From Verrucomicrobia bacterium UBA1629 (GTDB taxonomy: Bacteria; Verrucomicrobiota; Kiritimatiellia; RFP12; UBA1067): DNA of 45,137 nt. The stretch is taken from positions 1-45,137 of the forward strand of contig DCMF01000081.1 in NCBI GenBank assembly GCA_002321305.1. Reading direction: 5' to 3'. Position 1 is the stretch's first letter; each line of letters starts with the position of its first letter. The position numbers and the translations under genes are program-made. The notes beneath the pieces were generated by a model. That model saw only the letters and a program-made list of their open reading frames with translations. It was not told the origin of the DNA and made no database searches. Positions 1 to 9,608 of the stretch are shown here, in pieces.

Positions 1-82
1 CGCCGCCGGCTTTCTTCTTTTTTACTTTTGAGTCAAAAAAATGACAGGCTTGAAAGTTTTTCCGCCGTTCGCGTCGGAAATA

Positions 83-91
83 TGGTATAAT
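83..91 (+). promoter_or_regulatory. Extended -10 promoter of rpoD
   Basis: The sequence TGGTATAAT holds a perfect -10 hexamer (86-91) with the TG of an extended -10 one base upstream. No TTGACA-like box lies 16-18 bp upstream. It is the first of nine near-identical boxes in this window. The predicted transcription start is near 98, giving an rpoD leader of about 45 nt. A TTGACA at 103-108 lies downstream of this box and has only poor -10 candidates after it. Confidence 0.75.
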
Positions 92-98
92 AACCGAA

Positions 99-120
99 CC
101 ACTTGACAAAGTGCAAGTGG
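99..120. other. Inverted repeat in the rpoD leader
   Basis: CCACTTG (99-105) and CAAGTGG (114-120) form a perfect 7-bp inverted repeat with an 8-nt spacer, just after the predicted start of transcription. A shifted pairing, CACTT with AAGTG, uses part of the same sequence. It could be an operator or a 5' mRNA hairpin. Function is inferred only from position. Confidence 0.4.
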
Positions 121-143
121 GTGAATTGTAGACTGGAGAGACT

Positions 144-2117
<1,974 letters not shown>

Positions 2118-2126
2118 GGCAGCAAA

Positions 2127-2208
2127 GTAAGAAGGAAAAAGTGAGAAGTAAGAAGGAAGAAGTAAGAAGTAAAGTGAAGAAGTAAAAGAGTTAGAAGGTA
2201 GAAGTTGC
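2127..2208 (+). repeat. Degenerate heptamer tandem repeat (GTRAGAA)
   Basis: Between rpoD and the RRM gene, six heptamers run in register from 2127: GTAAGAA, GGAAAAA, GTGAGAA, GTAAGAA, GGAAGAA, GTAAGAA. More degenerate units continue to about 2208. The rest of the gap up to 2245 is A-rich and holds the ribosome binding site of the next gene. The complement, TTCTYAC, is the unit found inside the debranching enzyme gene at 22381-22500. No clear terminator is visible here. Confidence 0.8.
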
Positions 2209-2245
2209 AAGAAGAAACAAAAAAGTTAGGAAGGAAATAAAAAAA

Positions 2246-2734
2246 ATGAACTGCATCAACGGAATCATCGAACTGTTCAAGAACTGCCAGACGTCCTGTC
2301 CGGCCATCACGCTGGCCGTCGTGGCCTTTCTCCTCGGCGCGGTTGTGGCGATCCTCGTCGCGAAGGTCTTCTGCCCGTGCGGCAAGGCGTCGCCGTCCTG
2401 CAAGAAGGGCGACACGCGCAAGCCGCAGAAGAAGGAGGAGCGTCCGTTCGAGAAGCGCAAGCCGCATCCCGCCCCGGCGGACGGCTCGGTCGAGATCTAT
2501 GTCGGCAACCTCAGCTACGACATGACCGAAGACCAGCTCCGCAAGGAATTCGCGGCGTTCGGCACGGTCAACTCGGCGCGGCTCATCCTGAACAAGTTCA
2601 ACGGCAAGTCCAAGGGCTTCGGCTTCGTCCAGATGCCGAACCGCGCGGAGGCCGAGAAGGCGTGCGAGGCCCTGAACGACAAGGAGATCATGGGCCGCAA
2701 GATGAAGTGCAACGAGGCGAAGAACCTGATTTGA
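2246..2734 (+). CDS. Membrane-tethered RRM-type RNA-binding protein
   Basis: The 162-aa protein ends in one RNA recognition motif (about residues 82-160). Its RNP2 is IYVGNL (84-89) and its RNP1 is KGFGFVQM (123-130), with the aromatic residues that stack on RNA. Bacterial RRM proteins are usually small and soluble. This one begins with about 18 residues containing Cys3, Cys14 and Cys18, then a hydrophobic segment (about 19-42) that looks like a transmembrane helix, then CPCG and a basic linker rich in Lys/Arg/Pro. By the positive-inside rule the RRM should lie in the cytoplasm. I infer a role in tethering RNA at the inner membrane; targets are unknown. An AGGAAGGA stretch upstream serves as ribosome binding site. 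It is flanked on both sides by short tandem repeats. Confidence 0.9.
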   Translation: MNCINGIIELFKNCQTSCPAITLAVVAFLLGAVVAILVAKVFCPCGKASPSCKKGDTRKPQKKEERPFEKRKPHPAPADGSVEIYVGNLSYDMTEDQLRKEFAAFGTVNSARLILNKFNGKSKGFGFVQMPNRAEAEKACEALNDKEIMGRKMKCNEAKNLI

Positions 2735-2740
2735 GAAATA

Positions 2741-2788
2741 GTCGAATCGTCGAAAGATCGACTGATCGAATCGGCGAATTTGAAATTT
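2741..2788 (+). repeat. Degenerate octamer repeat (RTCGAANN-like)
   Basis: The gap between the RRM gene and the PfpI gene can be read in 8-bp register: GTCGAATC, GTCGAAAG, ATCGACTG, ATCGAATC, GGCGAATT, TGAAATTT. The unit differs from the heptamer upstream of the RRM gene, but the organisation is similar. A strong AAGGAGG ribosome binding site (2806-2812) follows for the next gene. Confidence 0.55.
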
Positions 2789-2820
2789 AAGATCTGAAAC
2801 CTGACAAGGAGGACGATATT

Positions 2821-3378
2821 ATGGCGAAGGCGCTGGTCCCGTTGGCGAAGGGTTTTGAGGACATCGAGGCCGTGACGATCGTCGACGTCCTCCGCCGGGG
2901 CGGCGTCGAGGTCGTGACGGCCTCCCTTCAGGAGACGACGGACGTCTTGAGCGCGCACGGCCTTCAGCTGAAGGCCGACGCGCGGCTTGCGGACGTCGCG
3001 GACGGCGAGTTCGACGCGATAGTCCTGCCGGGCGGCGGCGAGGGGACCGAGAACCTCAAGAACTCGGATCGTCTCATCCGCCGCCTCCGGCGGCAGAACG
3101 ACGAGGGTCGGCTTCTCTGCGCAATCTGCGCGGCGCCGACCGTGCTTGTCGAGGCGGGGGTGCTGGCCGAGGGGCTGCACGTGACGTGCTACCCGACCTG
3201 CCAGATGGAGCTTGACCGCCCGTGGTCGCCCGCGCCCGTCGTGGTGGACGGCAACGTCGTCACCGGCCAGGCGCCGGGCTCTGCGCTTCTCTTCGCCCTT
3301 GTCGTCCTCCAGACGCTGACGGACGAGGCGACGGCGCGCAAGGTCGCGCGCGGCATGGTGACGGACGTCCTCGACTGA
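2821..3378 (+). CDS. DJ-1/PfpI family protein (ThiJ/YajL-like)
   Basis: The 185-aa protein covers a whole DJ-1/PfpI domain. The nucleophile elbow is AICAAPTVL with Cys103, and the conserved acidic partner lies in GFEDIEAV (Glu16). LPGGGEGTENL matches the family's LPGG loop. Close relatives are annotated as YajL/ThiJ proteins with chaperone, glyoxalase or deglycase activity; which applies here cannot be read from sequence. AAGGAGG at 2806-2812 fixes the start. The stop codon overlaps the start of the chloride channel gene (ATGA), so the two are probably translationally coupled. Confidence 0.9.
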   Translation: MAKALVPLAKGFEDIEAVTIVDVLRRGGVEVVTASLQETTDVLSAHGLQLKADARLADVADGEFDAIVLPGGGEGTENLKNSDRLIRRLRRQNDEGRLLCAICAAPTVLVEAGVLAEGLHVTCYPTCQMELDRPWSPAPVVVDGNVVTGQAPGSALLFALVVLQTLTDEATARKVARGMVTDVLD

Positions 3379-4706
3379 TGTTCCGCCGCCTGTCCATCTC
3401 GTCCTTCAGGTTCTTCCTCGCGGGGAAGGGCCTTTCTTTTCGGACGGGCAAGTATTTTGGGCAGGCCCTGCTGGTCGGGCTGATCGCCGGTTTCGTCGTC
3501 GTGGCGTTCCGCTACCTGATCGACCTCGGCTTCGCATGGATCTTCGATCCCGCCGCCGCGTCGGGAAGCCGCTGGCTGTTCGTCGTGCTGCCGCCCGTCG
3601 GCGCGCTGGCGGGCTACCTGCTCATCCGCCGCTTCGACTCGCTGGAGCACGCGCGCGGCACGGACAGCGCGATCCTCGCCTACCACCGCCGCTGCGGCTA
3701 CGTGCCGCCGGCCGTGCTGCCGGTGAAGTCCGTCGCCTCGGTGCTGACGATCGCCTCGGGCGGCTCGGCCGGCTACGAGGGGCCTGTCACGCTCCTCGGC
3801 GCGGCGTGCGGCAGCCTTGTCGCCTCGTGGTTCTCCCTGCCCGCGCGCGCGCGCCGCATCCTGATGTCGGCCGGCATCTCCGCCGGCATCGCGGCGCTTT
3901 TCCAGGCGCCGCTTGCGGGCGCGATCTTCGGCTTCGAGGTCCTCTACTCGTCGAGCGACATCGAGTACGAGTGCATCCTGCCGTGCTTCACGGCGGCGAC
4001 GGTCGCCTACACGGTCTTCGCCTGCTTCTTCGGCTGGGGGACGCTCTTCCAGATGCCGGACGTCGCCTACGAGAACGGGCTGCGCCTTCTGCCCTACTTC
4101 GTCCTCGCGCTCGTCGTCACGTTCGGCGCGCGCTTCTACATCCGGTTTTTCACCTCCACCGCGCGCGCATTCGAGTCCCTGCCCGTGCCGGGCTGGCTGC
4201 GCGTCGTCCTGGGCGGTCTCGTGACGGGACTTCTCGGACTGGCCGTGCCCGCGATCCTCGGCACGAGCTATCCCGTGATCCAGACGGTGCTGTCGGGCGC
4301 GTCGCGGGCGATTCCGGCGTTGCTGGTTCTCTTCTTCGCGAAGGTCGTCGCGACGTCCTTCACCGTCGGAAGCGGCGGGTCAGGCGGCGTGTTCGCGCCC
4401 GCGCTCGTCTGCGGCGGCGCGCTCGGCGCGGCGGTCGGGCAGGCCTTTGCCGGCCTTCTCCCGGCGTCGTTCGGCATCCAGCCGGCGGCATTTGCGCTCG
4501 TCGGCATGGCGGGCTTCCTCGCCTCGTCCATCCGCACGCCGATGGCGGCCATCGTGATGGTCGCGGAGATCTCCGGCAACCACGGCCTCCTCGTGCCGGC
4601 GATGTGGGTCTGCGGCATCTCCTTCTGGCTCAACAGCGGCTGGTCGCTCAACCGCAGCCAGCCGCACAGCCGCGAGACGTCGCCCGTGCACCGGACGCTG
4701 CTCTGA
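3378..4706 (+). CDS. CLC-family chloride channel / H+-Cl- exchanger
   Basis: This is a 442-aa polytopic inner-membrane protein. It has the CLC selectivity signatures GSAGYEGPVTLLG (family GxEGP motif, with the gating glutamate as Glu134) and GSGGSGGVFAPALVCGG (family GxFxP). Hydrophobic helices run the full length. There is no cytoplasmic CBS domain, as in the shorter bacterial CLCs. The retained gating glutamate is compatible with either exchange or gated conductance. The start chosen overlaps the stop of the PfpI gene; a longer in-frame reading from 3222 would lie inside that gene and adds no membrane sequence. Confidence 0.93.
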   Translation: MFRRLSISSFRFFLAGKGLSFRTGKYFGQALLVGLIAGFVVVAFRYLIDLGFAWIFDPAAASGSRWLFVVLPPVGALAGYLLIRRFDSLEHARGTDSAILAYHRRCGYVPPAVLPVKSVASVLTIASGGSAGYEGPVTLLGAACGSLVASWFSLPARARRILMSAGISAGIAALFQAPLAGAIFGFEVLYSSSDIEYECILPCFTAATVAYTVFACFFGWGTLFQMPDVAYENGLRLLPYFVLALVVTFGARFYIRFFTSTARAFESLPVPGWLRVVLGGLVTGLLGLAVPAILGTSYPVIQTVLSGASRAIPALLVLFFAKVVATSFTVGSGGSGGVFAPALVCGGALGAAVGQAFAGLLPASFGIQPAAFALVGMAGFLASSIRTPMAAIVMVAEISGNHGLLVPAMWVCGISFWLNSGWSLNRSQPHSRETSPVHRTLL

Positions 4707-4744
4707 AGAGGCGTGCGTGCCGCGTTGTGTCTGCGCACGGGGTG

Positions 4745-4753
4745 TGGTATACT
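4745..4753 (+). promoter_or_regulatory. Extended -10 promoter of the fab operon
   Basis: TGGTATACT has an extended TG and the -10 hexamer TATACT (4748-4753). Transcription should start near 4760, leaving a purine-rich leader of about 85 nt before fabD, which includes AAGGAG close to the start codon. No good -35 box was found. Confidence 0.65.
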
Positions 4754-4846
4754 ATGCGCAACCGGAAGGAAGAAGAAAAAGGGAAGAATGTAACGAAACC
4801 CCAAGGACAAGGCTTTCTGGAAAACAGAACAAGGAGACAGAAAAGA

Positions 4847-5767
4847 ATGAGCAAGTGCTGCATTTTCGCCGGACAGGGCGCACAGGTCCCCGGCATGGGC
4901 AAGGACTTCGCCGAGGCGGATTCCGAGATCATGGGCTTCTTCGACAAGGCGAACGCCGTCCTCGGCTTCGACCTGAAGAAGATCTGCTTCGAGGGTCCGG
5001 CGGAGGAGCTGACGAAGTCCAACGTCTGCCAGCCCGCGATCTTCGTGACGAGCTACGCGGCCTACACGGCGCTCCAGAAGAAGCGTCCGACGGACTTCGC
5101 CTGCGCGGCGGGCCTGTCCCTCGGCGAGTGGGGCGCGCTCTGCGCGGCGGGCGTCCTCGACTTCGACTCGACGCTCATGGTGCTGGAGGCGCGCGGCCGC
5201 TTCATGCAGGAGGCCTGCGCGGCGACGCCGTCCGGCATGATCGCCATCGTCGGCGCGACGCCCGACCAGCTCAAGGCCCTCTGCGAGGCGACGGACTGCA
5301 CGGTCGCGAACGTCAACTCGGCGGCGCAGCAGGTGCTGTCCGGCTCGAAGGACGCGATCGCGGCGGCGGCGGCGAAGGCGAAGGAACTCGGCATCAAGCG
5401 GGCGATTCCGCTCGCGACGGCCGGCGCGTTCCATTCGCCGTTCATGGCCCCGGCGCGCGAGAGGCTCGCGCCCGTCCTGGACGGGATCGCGTTCCATGCG
5501 CCGAAGTTCCCGGTCCTCTCGAACGTGACGGGCGCGCCGCACGCGTCCGATCCGGGCGCGATCAAGGCGCTCATGCTCGAGCAGGTCACGGGCACGACGA
5601 ACTGGGCGGCGGACGTCGCGGCGGCGAAGGCGCTCGGCTGCGACACGTTCGTCGAGTTCGGCCCCGGCAAGGTGCTGTCGGGCCTCGTCAAGAAGATCGA
5701 CGCGGCGCTGAAGACGGCGAACGTCGCCGACCTCGCCTCGCTGGACGCCACGCTGGAGGTGCTGTGA
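4847..5767 (+). CDS. fabD: Malonyl-CoA:ACP transacylase FabD
   Basis: This enzyme transfers malonyl groups from CoA to acyl carrier protein for fatty acid elongation. The 306 aa match the family length. It opens with CCIFAGQGAQVPGMGKD, the usual FPGQGxQ region. The nucleophile elbow reads GLSLGEW with Ser91, where most FabD proteins have GHSLGE, so the motif His is Leu here. The catalytic His is in GAFHSPFM (His196). AAGGAG at 4831-4836 supports the start at 4847. It is the first gene of an apparent operon with fabG, the thioesterase and trmD; no fabH, acpP or fabF lies in the window. Confidence 0.95.
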   Translation: MSKCCIFAGQGAQVPGMGKDFAEADSEIMGFFDKANAVLGFDLKKICFEGPAEELTKSNVCQPAIFVTSYAAYTALQKKRPTDFACAAGLSLGEWGALCAAGVLDFDSTLMVLEARGRFMQEACAATPSGMIAIVGATPDQLKALCEATDCTVANVNSAAQQVLSGSKDAIAAAAAKAKELGIKRAIPLATAGAFHSPFMAPARERLAPVLDGIAFHAPKFPVLSNVTGAPHASDPGAIKALMLEQVTGTTNWAADVAAAKALGCDTFVEFGPGKVLSGLVKKIDAALKTANVADLASLDATLEVL

Positions 5768-5768
5768 C

Positions 5769-6503
5769 ATGGGCGAGACGCTGAAGGGAAAGGTCGCGGT
5801 CGTGACCGGGGCGTCGCGCGGCATCGGCGCGGCCATCGTGAGGAAATTCGCCGCCGAGGGCGCGACGGTCGTCGCGGTCGCGCGGTCGATCGAGTCGTGC
5901 GAGGGCGCGGCGCTCTGCCGCAAGGTCGACGTCTCGAATTCGGCGGACGTCGACGCCTGCGTCAAGGAGGTCCTGGAGAAGTTCGGGCGGATCGACGTGC
6001 TCGTCAACAACGCGGGCGTCACGAAGGACGGGCTTCTCATGCGCATGAGCGATGCGGACTGGGATCTCGTCGTGGACATCAACCTGAAGGGCACGTTCCT
6101 CTTCACGCGCGCGGTGTCGCGTCCGATGATGAAGAACAGGGGGGCGGACGGCGCGCCGTGCGGCGGGTCGATCGTCAACATCACGTCCGTCGTCGGCATC
6201 ACGGGCAACGCGGGGCAGGCGAACTACACGGCGTCGAAGGGCGGCGTGATCGCGCTCACGAAGACCGTCGCGAAGGAGCTGGGCTCGCGCAAGGTGCGCT
6301 GCAACGCCGTCGCGCCGGGCTTCATCGTCTCGGCGATGACCGACCAGCTGCCCGACGAGCTCAAGAGGCAGTACGCCGAGTCGATTCCGCTGAAGCGGTT
6401 CGGCACGGGCGACGACATCGCGAACTGCGTCGCGTGGCTCGCGGGCGACGAGTCGTCCTACGTGACGGGCCAGGTCATCTCCGTCAACGGCGGCATGGTG
6501 TGA
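5769..6503 (+). CDS. fabG: 3-oxoacyl-[ACP] reductase FabG
   Basis: This is an NADPH-dependent short-chain dehydrogenase that reduces 3-oxoacyl-ACP. The 244 aa contain the cofactor motif GASRGIG, the structural NNAG, the catalytic Ser in NITSVVG and the YTASK motif (Tyr and Lys). The closing VTGQVISVNGGMV is typical of FabG rather than of other dehydrogenases. The start lies 2 nt after the fabD stop. A short extra stretch in the middle (RGADGAPCGG) lengthens one loop. Confidence 0.95.
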   Translation: MGETLKGKVAVVTGASRGIGAAIVRKFAAEGATVVAVARSIESCEGAALCRKVDVSNSADVDACVKEVLEKFGRIDVLVNNAGVTKDGLLMRMSDADWDLVVDINLKGTFLFTRAVSRPMMKNRGADGAPCGGSIVNITSVVGITGNAGQANYTASKGGVIALTKTVAKELGSRKVRCNAVAPGFIVSAMTDQLPDELKRQYAESIPLKRFGTGDDIANCVAWLAGDESSYVTGQVISVNGGMV

Positions 6504-6516
6504 ACCCACTGATGCG

Positions 6517-7299
6517 ATGTGCGGCAAGGGAAACCAGTTCGAGCGGACGTACCGCGTCCGCAGCTACGAGACGGGCGTGCGGAACCGCTTGAGCCTGCCG
6601 TCCGTCTGCAATTACCTGCAGGAGGCGGCTGGCGAACACGCGGAAAGGCTGGGCTTCGGCATCCTGGAGCTCCAGGCGCGCGGCCTCTCGTGGATGCTTG
6701 CGCGTCTGCACCTGAAGCTCGCGCGCGACGTCTCCTGGGGAACGGACGTGAAGGTCGTGACGTGGCCGAGCGGCCTCAAGGGGCGTCTCGTCGCCCAGCG
6801 CGACTTCCGGGCGTTCGCGATGTCGTCAGGGGAGTGTGTCCCGGTTCTCGAGGGCGTGAGCGAGTGGCTGACGGTCAATCTCGCGGCGCAGAAGATCGTG
6901 AAGCCGTCCGAGGACTTTGCGCGGCTCGTGCCGCCGGATGTCGCGCGCGTCGCGCTCGCGGCGGCAGACGGGCGCGGCAAGTTCGCCGCGCTCGCGAAGG
7001 TCGACCGGACGGCGCGCATCCTCGTGCGCCGCGCCGACCACGACTTCAACGACCACGTGAACAACGTCCACTACGTCGAGTGGACGCTGGAGGCTCTGCC
7101 GGAATCTTTTCGGGCGCGTTCCGTCCGCGAGCTCGACATCGTCTTCCGCCAGGCGGCGCATGCAGGCGACACGCTGGAGGCGCGCGCCGAGATCGTGGAC
7201 GGCGCGAACATCCGCTGCGCGATCGTGCGTCCGGCGGACGGCGCGCTCCTCGCGACGGCGGCGCTGACGTTCGCGGAGCCGGATCATGCTGCGCATTGA
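6517..7299 (+). CDS. Acyl-ACP thioesterase (FatA/FatB type)
   Basis: This enzyme hydrolyses fatty acyl-ACP to free fatty acid and ACP. The 260 aa form a double hot-dog fold: the first half has YRVRSYETGVRNRLSLPS, QEAAGEHAERLGFG and WMLARLHLKL, and the second has the active-site segment DFNDHVNNVHYVEW with the Asn and His of the family. Length fits bacterial rather than plant enzymes, with no transit peptide. It follows fabG by 13 nt and overlaps trmD by 14 nt. Its position in the fab operon suggests the cell releases acyl chains as free acids for lipid synthesis or export. Confidence 0.88.
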   Translation: MCGKGNQFERTYRVRSYETGVRNRLSLPSVCNYLQEAAGEHAERLGFGILELQARGLSWMLARLHLKLARDVSWGTDVKVVTWPSGLKGRLVAQRDFRAFAMSSGECVPVLEGVSEWLTVNLAAQKIVKPSEDFARLVPPDVARVALAAADGRGKFAALAKVDRTARILVRRADHDFNDHVNNVHYVEWTLEALPESFRARSVRELDIVFRQAAHAGDTLEARAEIVDGANIRCAIVRPADGALLATAALTFAEPDHAAH

Positions 7300-8023
7300 C
7301 ATCATCAGCGTCCAGCCTCGCATGTTCGCGGGCTTCCTGACGGAGTCCATCGTCGCGCGTGCCGTTCGTAAGGGCGCGTGCGCGGTGAACGTCGTCGACC
7401 TGAGGGACTTCGGCGAGGGCCGGTGGAAGAAGGTGGACGACAAGCCTTACGGCGGCGGTCCCGGCATGCTGATGAAGTGCGGCCCCTGGTTCGCCGCCGT
7501 TGCGCGCTGTGTCGGCCTGGGCGTGTCGGCTCTGGATGCCGCACGTCTGCGGGCGTCCGGCGTGCGCGTGGCGATGACCGACCCAAAGGGCCGGACGTTC
7601 GCCCAGCGCGACGCAGCGGCGTTTGCCGCGCAGGCGGTCGGCGAGCCGCCGCCGCTACGTCAGCTCGTCTTCCTCTGCGGACACTACGAGGGCTTCGACG
7701 CGCGCATCGAGACGCTGGCGACCGACCGCTATTCGCTCGGCGACTTCGTGCTGACGGGCGGCGAGCTTGCGGCGGCGGCGATGACGGACGCGATCGTGCG
7801 CCTTTTGCCGGGCGTTCTGGGCGGCGGCCCGGCGGCGACGGCGTCGGAGAGCTTCGGCTCGGGCGGCTTCCTTGAATGTCCCCAGTACACGCACCCGCCG
7901 GAATTCCGCGGAATGAAGGTTCCGGACGTGCTGCTGTCGGGCGACCATCGGAAAATCGAGGCGTGGCGAAAGGCCGAAGCGCGGCGCCTCACGGAACGGG
8001 ATCGTCCGGACCTCCTATGCTGA
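7286..8023 (+). CDS. trmD: tRNA (guanine-37-N1)-methyltransferase TrmD
   Basis: TrmD methylates G37 of tRNAs to prevent +1 frameshifting. The 245-aa protein is a trefoil-knot SPOUT enzyme with DDKPYGGGPGML, the AdoMet-binding stretches FLCGHYEGFDARIE and YSLGDFVLTGGELAA, and LPGVLGG. The C-terminal domain carries QYTHPPEFRGMKVPDVLLSG. The gene is usually found with rpsP, rimM and rplS; here it sits instead behind the fatty acid genes, overlapping the thioesterase by 14 nt and the next gene by 7 nt. Confidence 0.96.
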   Translation: MLRIDIISVQPRMFAGFLTESIVARAVRKGACAVNVVDLRDFGEGRWKKVDDKPYGGGPGMLMKCGPWFAAVARCVGLGVSALDAARLRASGVRVAMTDPKGRTFAQRDAAAFAAQAVGEPPPLRQLVFLCGHYEGFDARIETLATDRYSLGDFVLTGGELAAAAMTDAIVRLLPGVLGGGPAATASESFGSGGFLECPQYTHPPEFRGMKVPDVLLSGDHRKIEAWRKAEARRLTERDRPDLLC

Positions 8024-9597
8024 ATGCACTTCTATTGGCCGCGCTCATCGTCGCGCACGATCCGGGGTACTACACGTCGCTCGCGAACCACGTGCAGCGG
8101 TGGCTCCGGCAGGAGCAGGTCGCCGCGCGCGTCGTCACGCCGCGCGAAATGCCGTCCGCATTGCCGAAGGAGCGCCTCGCGTTCCTCGTCGGCTTCGCGA
8201 GCCCGTCGGCGGCGGAGCTGAAGACGCTGCGTGACTTCCGGGCGCGCGGCGGCCGGCTCGTCGTCTTCCATTCCGCATCGCCGGCCCTCGCCGACCTGAT
8301 GGGCGTGAAGCCCGTCGGCTATGCCGCCGCGCCGACGCCGGGCGCGTACAGCCGCATGACCTTCGCCGTCGGGGCGCTTGCGGGGGCGCCCGCCGCCATC
8401 CGCCAGACGTCGAGCGTCCTCCAGCGCGCGCGCCCGGTCGCGGGCCGCTCGCGCGTGATCGCGACGTGGGCCGACCGGGCGGGACGTCCCACGGGCGAGC
8501 CGGCGTGGCTCGCGTCCGACGCCGGGTTCTGGATGACGCACGTCCTCCTGGCGGACGGCGACGAGGACCAGAAGGCGCGGCTGTTGGGGGCGCTCGTCGG
8601 CGCGGTCGATCCGTCGGCGTGGAGCCTGGCCGCGCACCGCCGGCGCGTGAGCGCGAAGGCCGCCGAGACGCGGGCTTCTGCGCTGCGGCAGGTGCCGCGC
8701 GCGGGCGAGATCCACGCGACGTGGGACCATTCGGGGTGCGGACTCTATCCCGGCGACTGGGCGAAGACGATGCGCGTCCTGCGCGAGGCGCGCGTCACCG
8801 ATCTCTTCGTCAACGTCGCGGGCGCGGCGTTCGCCCACTATCCGAGCGACGTGCTGCCGCGCTCGAAGACCTTTGCGCAGGAGGGCGACCAGCTCGCCGC
8901 CTGCCTCGCGGCGGCGCGGGGGACGGGCATTCGCGTCCACGCCTGGACGATCTGCTTCTCCGCGACGCGCGGCGCGCCCGCGACGCTGGAGGACTTCCGG
9001 GCGCGCGGCTGGCGGCTGAAGACGCCGAAGGGCGCGCTCACGGAGTACCTCGACCCGTCGCATCCGCAGGTGCGCGCGCGCGTCCTCGCCGCGCTCGACG
9101 AGCAGCAGGCGCGCTATCCGTCGCTGGCCGGGCTTCACCTCGACTTCGTGCGGTGGGGCGACGCGGCGGCGAAGCCGAAGAACGCGGCGACCGTCGTCAC
9201 GCAGTTCGTCGCCGAGGCGCGGCGGCGCGTGAAGCGTCCGAAATGGCTCACGGCCGCCGTCTACGGCAGGTACCCGGCCTGCGTCGCGACGGTCGGGCAG
9301 GACTGGTACGGCTGGCTCGACGCGGGTCTCGTGGACTACCTCGTGCCGATGGACTACACCGAGTCGAACGCGACGTTCGAGGAGCTGCTGGCCCTGCAGG
9401 CGACGCCGCGCAGCCGCGCGCGGCGGATCATTGTCGGCATCGGCGTGACGGCCAACGAGTCGCGGCTCGACGCGCGGCGCGTCATCGAGCAGATCAACCT
9501 CGTGCGCAAGTACGGGTTCGCGGGCGAGGCGCTCTTCGACCTCGACACGACGCTGGAGAAGGCGGTCTTCCCGTACCTGAAGCTCGGCATCTGGTAG
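8017..9597 (+). CDS. GH10-like (GHL10/YngK-type) glycosidase-like protein, probably secreted
   Basis: The product is 526 aa. It starts MLNALLLAALIVAHD, a short hydrophobic stretch that could be a weak signal peptide. Residues about 15-220 form an alpha/beta region with a ThuA- or glutamine-amidotransferase-like look (VVFHSASPALADLMG). Residues about 230-526 look like a GHL10-type TIM barrel: HATWDHSGCGLYPGDWAKTM, LDPSHPQVRARVLAAL, LAGLHLDFVRWGD, VPMDYTESNATFEELL. The family acts on, or is thought to act on, cell-surface or environmental glycans, but activity is unproven for most members. The chosen ATG lies inside the end of trmD. Confidence 0.7.
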   Translation: MLNALLLAALIVAHDPGYYTSLANHVQRWLRQEQVAARVVTPREMPSALPKERLAFLVGFASPSAAELKTLRDFRARGGRLVVFHSASPALADLMGVKPVGYAAAPTPGAYSRMTFAVGALAGAPAAIRQTSSVLQRARPVAGRSRVIATWADRAGRPTGEPAWLASDAGFWMTHVLLADGDEDQKARLLGALVGAVDPSAWSLAAHRRRVSAKAAETRASALRQVPRAGEIHATWDHSGCGLYPGDWAKTMRVLREARVTDLFVNVAGAAFAHYPSDVLPRSKTFAQEGDQLAACLAAARGTGIRVHAWTICFSATRGAPATLEDFRARGWRLKTPKGALTEYLDPSHPQVRARVLAALDEQQARYPSLAGLHLDFVRWGDAAAKPKNAATVVTQFVAEARRRVKRPKWLTAAVYGRYPACVATVGQDWYGWLDAGLVDYLVPMDYTESNATFEELLALQATPRSRARRIIVGIGVTANESRLDARRVIEQINLVRKYGFAGEALFDLDTTLEKAVFPYLKLGIW

Positions 9598-9608
9598 GAG
9601 GGGCGGCG

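Noticed and set aside
103..108. TTGACA as the -35 box of rpoD
   Set aside because: It lies downstream of the perfect extended -10, and no good -10 follows at 16-18 bp.
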